From Mya arenaria (lineage: Eukaryota; Mollusca; Bivalvia; Myida; Myidae), in assembly GCF_026914265.1 (NCBI RefSeq), contig NC_069127.1, positions 19,107,045 through 19,171,044 on the forward strand: 64,000 nucleotides of DNA. The letters run 5' to 3'. The notes below the pieces were generated by a model. The model had not been told where the DNA came from and did not search any database. It saw only the letters and a program-made list of their open reading frames with translations. Position 1 is the stretch's first letter, and the number at the start of each line of letters is the position of its first letter. The translations under genes were made by a program, and so were the position numbers. Positions 48,301 to 63,300 of this stretch are shown in pieces.

Positions 48301-51300
48301 TCGCAGAAGCACTTGACACGAATAATACGATGTCAATATTCTCAAGGCCTGGTATAGTGATACAGAGCGTGATAAGTGAGGGTCAGTTGTCAGAATTAGG
48401 TCTAGAATGTTCTTCTTTCCGGTTGGCTGTTTGACTGCACCAGTTCAATGCAAATATCTTAGGTGTATGCTATTCGCTACTCGTTTGTTTGGTAATGGAG
48501 CACATATTAAAAGTTGTTGCTTAGAAGTTACGCGAATAAAGTTAATGATGAGTGATTTGAAATCTTGAAAAGTCCTAATGATTTTTTTTTTCTAAAAATC
48601 TAACCTGGTATTGTATAATTAGTTGACACTGTTTTGTAAATAATGCAAATTAAACCCGTTGCATATGTTTATACAGTTCTTACTTAACAATTTTTGATCA
48701 TGAGTTAATAATTAAGTTTATCATGTGCTGTTGCCACACTAAGTCAGCATAGTTCTATTGCTCCGCCGTTACTTGCAATGGTGTCATTGCTCCGCCATTG
48801 TCTGTTAGCTCGGTTACAGTGTTGAATTTCTTATTTTGATTAATTAGTGAAAGTTTATACATTTTTGTTCTGTCTTTGGATTTAAAACAAATTGCGATCG
48901 ATGGAGTAGTTAAAGTAGTTAATATGTATGCAAATTATTCATAAAGAAAATAAACAAAAACTCATGAATTAAATGCTAATCAATCTTAAAAGTATTTTTG
49001 TTGCAAAAAAGTCCCACTGTAGCGAAATAAATACAAATCCAATGATATTCGCTATATTGTATGGTGTCGGAACCCGTAAATTGCTATCAAAGACGTTAAT
49101 TATAAGGATTGTGACATCATTGGGGCGTTCATGAAAATGTAATTTGTTCAAACGAAGCAAAAAAACAACAACAAACGAAATAAACACATTGTTTATCCAG
49201 TGTACTGAAAAGAGTGTATGTGATCGTGTGCAGTAACAAGGGTTTTGCATTCTTACAGAAAAAGAGACGGAGTGTAATTATAAACATAAGCATCATTCTT
49301 GATTTTTCAGTAAGCATAACAATGGCTAGCTTTCTATCTTTGGAAAACGCAAAAGGTACCATACTACTCTTTAAAAAAGGAACCCAGTTTGTTTTGCATT
49401 TGAATGCACCATTCATAACAACACGAATTTATCAAACACATTGTTAAGTACCGGAACCATCTTCTAAACTTCTTTAATGCTTCTCGATTTCATCAAGAAA
49501 TGCCTTGAAACTTCTGAATTTGTTTCGTGATTGGGAAATATTCATCAACTTGTTATTATGTTATTAAACGAGACCTTGCTTGTCACCGAACTTGGTTTTC
49601 AATATCCCAGTAGCTATGATTATTGTAATTGTCATGGGAAAGTGCTAGTTTGGATATCGCTTGTTTTGATTAACTAAGTTTAATAACTTAAAAACAAAAC
49701 AAGCGATATCTAAAATAGCACTCATCTCATTTCGTCACCTTAGAGCCATAACTTAATAAGTGCAAATATGAATAGAAGCAGCTGTTTATTTATTGCATTA
49801 AAGTGACGATATAATAAAGTTACCGGGCTATTGAAAGACAAATTTAGTAACAAGCACGATGTCTTTGTTTTGCCATCACTTCGGATTTATGTTTCTGTAA
49901 AACAATAAGACTGGTCATTATTATATAGAAGGTCGCAGCAAAGAATTCTATCGCAAACTCAAGATTATTCTTTACTAGTTCGGATATCGCTCGTTTACCT
50001 TCACTATTTGGAAGTGTATTTAATAACATATACACAAAACAAGCGACAGCACTACCCAATACATTATAGCTTTATGGCTATTGAAGGACAGATTCAGTAA
50101 CAAGCAAGATATCATTGAAATGCTATCATATCTGATTGCTTTTGTAAATATGAATATATATATAAAATCATAACGCAACGTCCTAATGATATTTCAATCT
50201 AAAATGCTAACAATTCTTTACAATATAGAAAGGCAGTAAAAATACAAAAATGGTTAAATTAAATATGATAACATCTCAAGTAATCGACCTGTAGCAGGAA
50301 TATCAGACACACAATCATTATTTAACATTTAATCCTAAAAATGAAATAAATTAAGTTTCTTTTATAATGAATAGCAGTTAAAAAATACTTTCAGAATATT
50401 CGGTAACCTCGTAGTTGTTTGTAAACACTGTCGTACTCTCACTGATATATCTGTCTAAACGATGTTTACGCTATTTTATTAAGATACATTTTGGTTGACC
50501 TTGTTATATGAATCCTGTTAATTTGATTCATGTGTTATAAAATGAAATAGTTTAGGTAAACACTTCTAAGATTTCAAATGCACTTAAGTGTGTCCTTATT
50601 CTGGTACAGGTGTGATGGGGAAATTTGCCGATGAAGATGTAAAAAGTCACGTATATATGATACATCATTTATTAAGTTGATTTAAAAATACCATGAACAA
50701 CTCTATATATTCAGCTAAGGTTAAACAATGATTTATATTTATTTATAAAATACCAATATGGCACAATTAAACATTTTAGATACACTTAAATTATATGATT
50801 TTTTTTTCTTTCTGATTATTGAATGGTTCTAGTTTGCTAACAGAAAGAACAGAACATTACTTTACCAGTTGGTCATAGATCAGTGTGACCCAATGTGTTA
50901 TAAAATGGTGACACATAAAATCATTCATATATTATTTATATCAATAGTTCTTTAAATCGCAATATATAAAATGTACACGTTGAAACGATATATTGCATAT
51001 TTCATTATGTACAATATAGCATATACTCTAAAATGTTTTAATTATTATAAAGCAAAGAGTGAGAGATGATATAACACTATACAGATAAAAGTTTACACCC
51101 AACATCTTCAATACATGTACTATATTTACTTTGTCTGTATTCACTAAATTATTGTATCGTTTCATGTTTATGTCATTTAAGTACTTAATCGTTTATCCTT
51201 TACTTTTTAATACGTAAAGTAAAACTAATTTTATTTCAAGATCGTAAGCTTTATATACACTTGATGAACAATTTAGCAATGATTTATATATAAAAAGTCA

Positions 51301-54300
51301 CTCTTTTAAAAGGCATTGTGTTGACACTTGATGATACTTGATGAACAATTTAGCAATGATTTATATATTAAAGTCATCATTTCAATGGGCATTGTGTTGA
51401 CACTTGATGATATTTGATGAACAATTTAGCAATGCTTTATATATTAAAGTCATCATTTCAATGGGCATTGTGTTGACACTTGATGATATTTGATGAACAA
51501 TTTAGCAATGCTTTATATATTAAAGTCATCATTTCAATGGGCATTGTGTTGACACTTGATGATACTTGATGAACAATTTAGCAATGATTTATATATTAAA
51601 GTCATCATTTCAATGGGCATTGTGTTGACACTTGATGATACTTGATGAACAATTTAGCAATGATTTATATATTAAAGTCATCATTTCAATGGGCATTGTG
51701 TTGACACTTGATGATATTTAATGAACAATTTAGCAATGCTTTACATATTAAAGTCATCATTTCAATGGGCATTGTGTTGACACTTGATGATACTTGATGA
51801 ACAATGTAGCAATGATTTATATATTAAAGTCACCATTTCAATGGGCATTGTGTTGACACTTGATGATACTTGATGAACAATTTAGCAATGATTTATATAT
51901 TAAAGTCACCATTTCAATAGGCATTGTGTTGACACTTGATGATACTTGATGAACAATTTAGCAATGATCTATATATTAAAGTCATCATTTCAATGGGCAT
52001 TATGTTGACACTTGATGATACTTGATGAACAATTTAGCAATGATTTATATATTAAAGTCACCATTTCAATGGGCATTGTGTTGACACTTGATGATACTTG
52101 ATGAACAATTTAGCAATGATTTATATGTTAAAGTCATCATTTCAATGGGCATTGTGTTGACACTTGATGATACTTTATGAACAATTTAGCAATGATTTAT
52201 ATATTAAAGTAATCATTTCAATGGGCATTATAGGGTATTTAATATGAAATCTGTCAATGGCGAATATATAAACACTCGGACAGTTAATTTGAAACAGTTG
52301 TTGAATGAGCTTGGATTTGCTTATTTATTTACATTGTTAATGCAACGAATATACAGATGGAAGCTGTCGTTAGAAGAATATATGATACTTACTTACATCA
52401 ATGGTATACAAATGTTAGAAATTCAGACCAACTACAGTGTTATGTTAATTTTAAACAAGATTTTGCAATTGAAAATATTTTGTATTAATAGCAATAAGTT
52501 AAGGATACTTCTTACTAGATTTAGATGTTTGAAACACAATATTGAAGAAGGAAGATAAAGAAATATAAACCGAGAATAAAGAAAATGTAATAAATGTAAT
52601 ATGAATGTTGTAGAAAACGAATATCACTTTTTGTTAGTGTGTCCTCATTATTTTTATTTATGTACAAAATATATATTCCCTGGTATTATATTCATAAGCC
52701 TAATATGACCAAATTTAACAACATGATGTCCTGTAATAATGATAAAATATTGAATAATATTGCTACTTATTTATCATTTGCTACAGATAAAAGAAATGCT
52801 ACCTTGCATAATTAACGTGTTTAAATACATTTCATGTATATATGTAGTTCATACTTTTCTCCTTAAGATAAATGTTGTAAAAGAGATCTCATATTTATTT
52901 TATATTTATATTTCACTATATTTTTTGTCATTAATGCCATCTGGTATGTTCTTTGTGTACTGGCAATGTTCTAATTGAATTTGCTAATAAAACTTTGACT
53001 TTTTGACTTTGACTTGACTTTAATAACATATTAACCGTATTAGAACTTTTAATCTTGAAAGCGATTGGAATTTTCTGTGGCTGATTTTGACCTAAATAGA
53101 AACTGATCTTCCTATTCTACCTCGTCAACACCAACGTTCTATATCGTGAACTATAATTATATCATATAAAGTCATCCCACCCGACTCAGGTTTAACCTGT
53201 TTTTCTATAATTTATGTTAATTGCATTTGGAAACTGGAGTAGAGCCTAAATTGAAAATCCTGAGACGTAAAATCAAGATATCAGGCATGAAAGAAAACAT
53301 TTTCGATTTAAATTTGAGTGAACTAAACATTAGCCAGGATCAAAAATGAAAAGAAGTCAGAAAGTGGAAAATATAATCATATTACCATCCTAACCGTCCA
53401 TATTATAAAGAGTTAAAATGAAGATGAAAAAACTGTTTTAAATGAAACATGGCGCAGTGTAACACTAGCAATAATATAGTTATGAAAATATATGACATGT
53501 ATATTACACCAAGGCACCGACAAGGATCTAGGGGCACACATTTTGACACGCTTGTGTATATATTTCCCTGGTTTTATCAGGTGTATCATGTTGAAACCTG
53601 ATTAAATAAAATAAATGTTCCTTATCATACTAAACTTTCCCTGGGTTAGACATGGTCTGAAATTGGAGACGAGTACCACTATCTACTTGAATGCAGTGCA
53701 CTGAATGATAGCAGAAAGCGATTTATCGAAAAGAAATACTATGTTAATCCAAATGCAATCAAATTCAAATCTTTAATGTGTTTAGGTAACAATCAATTTA
53801 GCAAATATATAGATTTATGCCAATTTGTAAAAGAAATATAAATACGTTTTAGGGCTGTCAATACATATATACGTACATGCAAACAGCACGAAGAGGTACT
53901 TGATGAATATCTTTTTGTGTTTAAGAATCTACTATACCGAAGTAAGAGAATATGCACGGAATTGCAAACGCATAAAGTCATACTGTTTTAAAAAATCCTC
54001 AGCGTTTGTTACGTTTGAACAAAAGTGTATCTTTTTCAGTATGTGGGGAAATACAATGACATGAATGTAGGAGGATTAGAGAAATCTATGGAAGATACAC
54101 TGAGGGCAGACCCGAATTTCGGTAAATATTTATTTCCGTTTTTGTTATATAAATTTACTAAATGCATTTCGAATAATGACTCCAGTTAACTGTTTAAGTG
54201 ATGTGCAACGTACGATGCTATGATTGTGAGACTGTTACACAAGGGCTTAATGTGGGTTGATACGAACGCGTTAAATTTTCATAGATCGGAAATGAGGTCG

Positions 54301-57300
54301 GAAATGTCTGCAAGGGTATTATCAATCGCAACTTCCGGGCAAGATCCGTATTGGTTTGAAAATGAATCACGAAAGTTATTAGAAGATCCTTAGGATTTTT
54401 AATTTTACTATCGCCAAATACTTCAGGAACACTGCAACTCTCTGCCTCCAGTATAAACGGAATAAAATACCGAGGTTGCCCGAGATAGTGTTTTAACTAT
54501 CAACTGTGTAACGCCTTAAAAATATATATATGCTGCCCGATAAACAACAGTTTTTAACTAAGCACTGATGTTAAGTATTCTGTACTTTGGTTATAGGAAC
54601 AAAAACAACATTTTAATTTCATATATTGATAAATAAGTTAATCATTTAATGTCTTTTAAAGTTAATGGTGAATTATATATACTTTGAGAGCTTTTATTCT
54701 ATAATAGAATGCACATGACTTTCAGAAAATGTAGTGTTTGGACTTATATTATATTGGACTTAATATGCCGGAAAAGTTATTTATTTTCTTTGGGACAGCA
54801 TGACCTCGGGCTCTCTAGCATGACGGACCTGCACGTAATATTTGTAACAGTTAACTCCGTAGATATTATTCATTACATGACCTCATAACTTAAGATCGAA
54901 ATGTTCGGCGTAATTCAAATATTTCTGTATTGAAGTGATGGGTCACGTGATAAAGAACGGTCTTAACTTGCTTGGGACGGGCACCTCTATCCAATTTGAC
55001 AATAAACTCGCTACAGACGTTGACACCATGGTGAGACTTTGTTTCAACCAGCAAGGACTTTCTGATCGGGAAAAAATGCACGTCAACGCCGTTAAACTCT
55101 GGTCTGTTGGGTAGGTATTCATGCATTACGAAATGGGAAGTGCTCCTGAAGTGGTTTGTTTTAAGAAATGTGATATAGTTAAAAATATTGTTGTAAGACC
55201 AAACATATTTCAAATTATTAATGATACAATGAGCACTACAATGACAGCTCAGTTACGAAAAATAAAATAAAAAGTTCGAAAATAAACTAGAGACACTAAA
55301 GGCATGATAAGGCATGGACCTGCCGGCTATCTTTTCATCCAAAAAAATCAATGAAACGAGTATCACTTAGCCATTATCAGGAACATGCATACTTTAGGAA
55401 TTCCATTTATTTCCCAAATAATAGCAAGCTGTGTTTTAAAACTAAATTAATAGTTTTGTTATATATACTTAGCCTATCGAACATTCGGAGATGAGAATCA
55501 TTGCTGAAAATACACATGTAATGAAATCACTTCGTTTCATATAGAAAAATGGCAAGGGCATGTGACATATGGGAAGATATACTGCTTGACAACCCTAGTG
55601 ACATCTTGGCCCTTAAGTTCGCTCATGACACATATTTCTACCTTGGCTACTCTAATCATATGAAGGACTCGCTTGGCCGCGTGCTCCCACAATGGAAGAA
55701 AGATACCCCATTATACGGGTAGGTATATCACCTATCTATGTTGTGCCGAACCGGGGGTCGGTGGTCATATAGGGGACTTCATACAGGCCCGTTGAGAAAA
55801 CTTGTAAAATTTACTTTCACGTAATTATCAATGCCTGAATCATTCCCGATCCCAGGGATTTTTACAAATGGCCCTGCTTCAGGGCAGAGATTTTGACAAT
55901 ACAATAAAAGGTTTACCTAAATACACTGTATGTGAACGCGACCCCGGGGAGGACGGTTTGGTAAAAGGGGCAAATTACTGATAGGTGCATGAGGCAATAC
56001 ACTGCATAACTGTTAAAGTTATTTATTTCAATACGTGGTTTCAGTGTTTTAACACAATAATGCTATATGGCCTACTTACTTATCACTGTATTTAATCTCA
56101 TCCATTAAAACATGTTTGTTGGATGACAGGTGCTTGACTTCACCTTCAGACTTGATCCTTACTGCACACATGTCTTTGCCATTATATTCGCAGGTATCTA
56201 TATGGAATGTATGCCTTTGGTTTGGAAGAAACCAACCTGTACCCTGAGGCTGAGAAATTTGCCAGAATGGTAAGATTCATTGCAATGAAATTGTATGTGC
56301 TAAAATAGAGAACATGACAAATTTTACTTACATTTGATCAACAGCGTTTTAAAGACCGTGTACGATACAACATGATTTGGGAAGGATAAATGTTTCCGTT
56401 TTCTAAATCTAAATTTTTCATTTAAGATTAAGGTACTCTATTTGGTTTTGATCAAACACATTTTACATGCTTTAATGTATAAGGAGTAGAGAAAATGTAG
56501 CAAGGAATGTTTTATCAGAAATGTGTTGAAAATTCGTTTCTATTTATATGAAAAGGCCTCTCAGCAATAGATACGTTTTCGAACTGTTCAAAAACCTGTC
56601 TGGCGGCCTCTTCATTATATTTGTTAAGAAAATACATTGAAAAGCGATGAATTAGATTCACTTCCTGTCTACAACAACTAACATATCTTTCATAAAATAG
56701 AAGCAATACCACAGTGTTTATTGAATAATGTTAACTATTTTTGCATCTGCCTTGTAGCAGACAAGCGTTTGAATACAAATTATGTTGAACAATTGAACGT
56801 TCATATCATATTTCGCAAAACTTGTGAAGCTATCAAAACGACTACATTACGTATCACATCTGCTCAGTACTGAGCCTTCGAATGATATAAAAGTGATAAT
56901 TTTGTGTTTTGGTCCCTCTAACATATCTTAGCATTGTGACGATTCCTGAAGCATGCTTGATTAAGAAAGTAATCCTTCATAAAAACGTTTCCTGTTTGCA
57001 AAATCACATAATCTATGCTTAAACTAGACTGTTCGGAGAATATAAATGTGTTTTTATTTTGTAATTTACTTTAATGTAGATAGTTTTCATTGTGATGCAA
57101 TGCAATCAACTATCAATATTTCTTTCTAAGGAAGCTAAATATGATAGTAATGTTGTGTCTTTTGGTGCTCGTACTATATTTGCCCAAACAAACAAACAGT
57201 CGTATGTTACAACAAGTGCTTGTACCTTTGTTGTTGCAATCAAATTATTGTTTTATACTCAGGGCCTGGAGATTAACGAGAAAGACGTTTGGTCCACACA

Positions 57301-60300
57301 TTGCATTGCACACGTTATGGAGATGACGGGAAGACATGACGAAGGAATCAAATTTATGTCAGGAACCGAAAATAACTGGGCGGTGAGTGCCGAATGCTTT
57401 TACTGTTCACTTTAGACATGACATTGATGTTATGATTCATCTGGTTTCCCTGGTTTATATGTTTACTGTTCCCATTAATACTTACATTGAACAGACACAA
57501 TCATATTGATATTGTTATATTTATACTATGGATGCATTTTTGTGTCCGAATGGTCTCTTACTATGTTACATGTTTGTGTATAACACTGTTAGGTCGCCCC
57601 GTTGAGTGGTGTTCTGTTCTTTCTGGATCATTGAATATATCTGAATTATTTTTGGCGATTAACAACCTTTAAAGGCAGTGTTAAGGTATGTTGACAATTC
57701 ATTCACCTATTACATTTGTCAATAAGTAGTTTCAATCAATCTCTGACTTTTGTTTTATAATTAAGTTGTATTTTATGCTTTTGAACGGCCTAATCTCGAG
57801 ATATTATTTTAATATTTTGTATGGTTTTTCTTTCATTATTGCGTGCTTCAGAGGGATATCTTATATTTATCTACGACTTATATTTATGTAAAGTTTAATC
57901 TGACGTCTGATTTCACTAATTGTGCAGAAACTGTGATTGCACTAATCTGTGTAATTAGAAACAAGACTGCAGAAATGAGTATGTGGTAAAGAAGTATGTA
58001 TCTGATTAAGTTATCACACTTGACGTATTTTACAATTTATAGCAAACCTTTAATAACTGGTTATTGGCTGAAATGATGTGTTTTATTTTAGCATTTTATA
58101 TATTATTTATATGCAAATGAATCATGCATATCTTAAATACAAGGTGTTCCAGTTTTATAGTGGTGAGCGCACTCACTTCTGACGCACTCACTTCTGGGTG
58201 TAATTGTGGTCGTCAAATTAGTTTCTTCTTCGTTCTTCTGCTCTCTCACAATACTACGACCTCGCGTTACATCGTGCCAACAAGAGTGATTGTAATGCTG
58301 TAATAACTTTTCACAGTTGTTGACAACGAACTAATTTTAAATTAAACATTTTCATAAATCTTCAGGCCAGTGGAATGCTGTGCTGTCATAATTACTGGCA
58401 TTGGGCTCTGTACCTGATAGAACAAGGAGACTACTCTGGGGCGCTCGGAATATACGACGAATATGTAAGATTCACCCGAACGCAAACATGTGGGAATTGC
58501 CTCATACGACAAACACTAGACGGGATATCTCGTTTATACTCTGTTAAATTTACTAAAATATGCGGATGTCGTTCTTCAGACTGTATAAACGGAATTAGAG
58601 TAACTACGCAGACAAAAAATGTTTCTGTAGAAGCTTTAGAAATAACAACTTGTAAAAATAGGATTTATATGAAAATTGACACATGTTTAGTGAGATACAA
58701 TTATATATTAGTCTTGTATTGATATACTAAATGAATCGGATAAAATACCCGGGTGCAGCTTAGGTTCAGACCATTTGAGATATATGTTTAATTGTGCACA
58801 GTTCTAAAAACGAATCTCTTTGCAATGCTTTAAAAACTGCTTGAAAGGAAAACGGTTTTTCGTTATCTTTTTGTATCCTTACCACACACAACTAAAATTG
58901 CCCGTGTATTCATTTCGGTATCTTTTTGTAACTAATGATAGTGGTTTTGGCAAAAATTCTTTTGCAAACGTATCTGTATCCAAACCACGCACCCTTTTGA
59001 ATAGCCTGTTATTTATTTTACTTATATATAGGTGTACAAGACGTCCAAGTCAACTGGTGCTCCCCTGCATTTTGTTGATGCATGCTCTTTACTCCTACGC
59101 CTTAATATGGAAGGTAACAGTGTACGGTAGTATTCCATATTCATTCAACAGGTTATGAAGGCTGGATAAAGTGGTAAACCTTTATTGATTATTCTGAGCG
59201 TTTCATCACTGTCTAATTTTGTTAAAATGTAATTAAACTTTTGAGGTTCTAGGAGGTGCTGAGTGCTGTACATTTATCATTTCTGTCAATGAACTGCTAT
59301 TTTCAATTTTTGGATCCAGTCGAATGTTTCCGAAGGATCTCTCCCTTTCAGAATATATTTGTGAAAAAGGGCACAAAAACAAAGTTAGAGAAATCACAAC
59401 TTAAGTTATCTGAACCCGAAACAGTACCATCGATTGAGCGCTTGAAATAAAACCCTAATATCTCAACCATTGACGTTTTGCTTAACTGGGGTAAATTGTA
59501 CATGAAAAATGTAGTGAAATTGATTGCAATATTGAGGTATTTAACAAAATGATAAATGATTTTTAAATTTTTATTACTTATTATTTTCTATTAAAACCAC
59601 ACTCTGACTCAATGTCATGAGAAAGTATGAATGAAACCACGATGCTATTACAACTGATTTCTAAAACCATCCTAAAAAACCCAAGCGATTTGATTGCAAA
59701 ATAATTGCAGTTAATATAGTATATTTTAGTATATCATTTTATTTAAATGTCAAACAGCGTCTACAACATTAGTGATGATAACTGCAATAAAACTTTTTTA
59801 TTAAGGTGAACTTTTGTTGCCACGGTAACAATATTAAAATATATAGTATTTCATTTACATATATCCTTATCCACACTTAAATATGCACTCATACTCCAAA
59901 GTAAGATTTACCACAATTAATACAATTGTTTTGATATACCCAAAATGATATTTTAATATAAAAAACAATAGCTCTTATGAAGGATACCGAGTTTAATTTG
60001 AAAGAAAGGTGCAGAACCCCCCCCCCCCCCCCATATTTCTACCTTATGAGACGATAGAAACAGTTATCACAGTAAATCTTTTAGCACTCACCAATCATTA
60101 ATTTTCAGCGATTAAATAAAATGTTACAATTTTGTTATCAGTAATCAATATATTAATAAGTAGTTAAAGGTTTATAACTCAAAATTTATGTTTGTTATAC
60201 ATGTGTATGTATTGATTTTAAATAAGAGTGTCACTTTAACATAACTAAAAATAAAAGCTTAGGTAAAAAAGAAAATAGTAGTGATAAAGCCTTGTGCTAT

Positions 60301-63300
60301 CATCTTTAATCATAAATGGTTTTAACAGGATCTTGTTTTGTTTCATAGCCATAATAATACAGTGTTGCGGTTGTGTAGAACAGTTAATTGGATGACAACT
60401 GAAAAATAATTGTTTGATGACACAATGTAATTACTGTCATATATATTTTTTAAATCCCAGAAAAAATGAATGTCCTGTTTAACTGCTTTGATCCAGCTTA
60501 GCTAGAAACTAGGAGTAAGATTTTCACATATTTGTGTTTTTTTTATTTGATCATATGAATATTACAATACACATTGAGAACTTAGGTTTTATTGTTTTTC
60601 ACAGAAATTTTGGTATTCTCACAAAGAACTGTCTCCTTTGTGTTTATTTAATAATTACGGCTAGGTTACTTAGTTATGGTTTGCGAATTCCACTTGATAA
60701 GCCTAAACTTCATTGATTACATTCGAGTTGATTCTTTGTACACATCTCCAAATTAATTAGGATTTGAAAGCCGGCTAATTAAAGAAGTTGTTTAGTGTTT
60801 ATTGTATAAAGACTTTGAAAATAACATAATAATGTAGGCAGTGCAATGTCTTAACCATAATGCTTCCATTACGTTGCCAAATTTCATAAACATGCTCACG
60901 AGGACTTTTTAATACAATCTTTATATCACACACCCTTATATCGATGAAACCTCTTGCATGCGAATTACTTCTATACTCACCAATTTGAAGTATATTTCGC
61001 ACTCTTTGTACAATTTCTTCCTGCAATTTATTTCAACAAAACGCAAACAAGAACACATTTTGTCGTTTTTCCAAGCATTGTGGTGTTTCTGAAATGACTC
61101 TTCTTTCGGACCAAAGGGCAGTCCTTTATCCTTATACCCCTTATAGTATTTCTTTACTTAAATGCCGTAGAGAAAAATGTGTTTCACGCCTTTAATTTTA
61201 AATTATATTGCAACCTTTGTGGTAACGACTGGTTAGGTGTCATACATAAATAAATATTTGTATCGATTTATTAAATTGAAACGGTTTAACCAAACGTTTA
61301 TTTTTTTAATGTTTGCAATATTCTCGTATTACATTTACCAATTTAATAAGGTGTGCGTCTGGAGGGACGTTGGAATGATTGCTACGAGGTGATTCGACCG
61401 CACGTGGATGATCACGTTCTCACGTTCAACGACAATCACATACTTCTTGCTTGTCTTGGTGCCAATAAAATCGAGACTGTCAAGCGGATGATGACTTCAA
61501 TAAAGGAATCCGTGGTGTAAGTAGACGTTAACCTTTTAACATCTACAAAATGAACGTTATGAATGCGTGTTGCCAGGAAGTTTAAACACACTGCTGTTAA
61601 CTTAGGCAGCACCTGTTTCCTGTCAAGATTTTAATACAATACTTCATGATGAGTATGAATGACCTTCATTTAACATTTTGCAATTTTAATGGCATGATCA
61701 CGACTTGTCGATAACAAACTGTAACGTATACTTATTTATTTCATACTAGATAATCATAGCATATAATATCATCATGTTTTACAACATCTTCTCTGCTCAA
61801 AATGTTCACCACTTAAATACAATTCTCTTTTGATCCAGTAAATGCACGGGAGATCTGGCCAATATTACAAAAGAGGTGGGGTTGCCTATCTGTGAGGCGT
61901 TCGTTGCCTACAATGATGGCGATTATGCAAAGGCAGTAGACCTAATGTATCCCATCAGATATCAAGTGTGGAAAATAGGTGGAAGTAATGCACAGGTGAG
62001 CTTGGTGCATCGGATTAACTAACATAATTTAACAAAACAGTGAAATCTTACATTCTGGCTGGAGATTTAGTTGAACAACTATGTAAATTTAGGCATCCAA
62101 GTGAATATTTTTGAAACTAGGGTACTAATTTTATTTGTTTGAAGCCAGACAACTATAGTAGCATATTACTGCCATAAGATAACTTGATGAAGTTCGCAAA
62201 TTGTTTCGTGTTAGGATTGCGAATTCAATTTAATTAGTAACATAATAACTGGTTAAAAAGATAAGATTCTTGTTACTACTTATTTATAAATTCAATTCAG
62301 GCTTCTAGCACAAACAGATTATCAAGTTATGGTTTAGGTTGAAAAAACATACATTTTACCGAAAAGAAGCTAAAATGATTGTGTCAATAATCTAGAAGAA
62401 TCAAATATCTACGCCATAAAGAAAAAAACTCTACCACCTGCTTCATTTTAATTGATTTTTTTTTCAGAGAGACATTTACAATATATTTCTTATCAACGCA
62501 GCCCTGAAATCAAACAAACAAAAACACCGTCGGCTTGCAAGGTATATTTATTTTTTAAATCTTAACTTGTTTCAACAATTACTCTTTCGTTGACAATATA
62601 AGCTAATTTACATGATGTATTCCATTGTTAATACATTATTAATATGCTGCAAATGTTTTGGTAATTAAAAACGATTTATAGTGTAGGTCTATTGTCCCCC
62701 ATCTCAGAGCAAGTTTGTACATCTATGTAACTGTTTGACCGATAATTTGGAGACTTGAAAACAGCTGTATTGCGTCATCCTCTCATGAATTATATCCAGT
62801 GATCTAAATTAGTCTGGTTTGCAAAGTTATATTTCAATAAAAACAATTATTCAAAATGCCACGCATTATTCGTATAATGATTTATTATATACCCATCATA
62901 AATCCACACGCAATACATATCGCAAAATACGGAAGTCCGTATTCCACTCCAGTGCAATACGGCCGTATTCCACTCTTGTGACGTCACGTCATAACAAGTA
63001 TCGTTGCGCGATGATAAATGACGTCATAATACGTCCCCTCAGTTTAAATATTATTACGCCTACTTTTGATTAAACATGTTTATTATACGAGCCCATCTTG
63101 ATGTTTCATAACTGGTTGCAAATTTGAGTGTCATTCAAGTATTGTTATACAGGTTTTGTCACTTGGAATGTTTGTATTAATTTGCAGGCAATAAATATAA
63201 AGAGTATCACCCTCTATCTCAATCTCTCTCTTCAGAGTTCTCTTAATGGAACGGAGATCGGCAAAGCCATGTTCCCCATTGACAGACCGACTCATACAAA

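Larger units (their letters stand above)
46377..54039. other. TTC38: intron 2 of TTC38 (7.66 kb)
   Basis: By far the largest intron of the gene. It holds a minus-strand LINE endonuclease relic (48.1-48.5 kb), a local duplication (49.6-50.1 kb), a 76-bp tandem array (51.2-52.2 kb) and two plus-strand LINE 3' fragments (52.25-53.0 and 53.65-53.84 kb). The stretch 47.4-47.9 kb has overlapping open frames on both strands (one of 96 codons, minus) without a recognised domain. The rest is AT-rich and featureless. Confidence 0.8.

Noticed and set aside
54890..55213. Minus-strand frame of 107 codons
   Set aside because: It is the antisense shadow of TTC38 exon 4, whose sense translation matches the family.
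60799..61026. Minus-strand frame of 75 codons in TTC38 intron 9
   Set aside because: It reads smoothly, but no domain, splice context or similarity could be recognised, so it is not listed as a gene.
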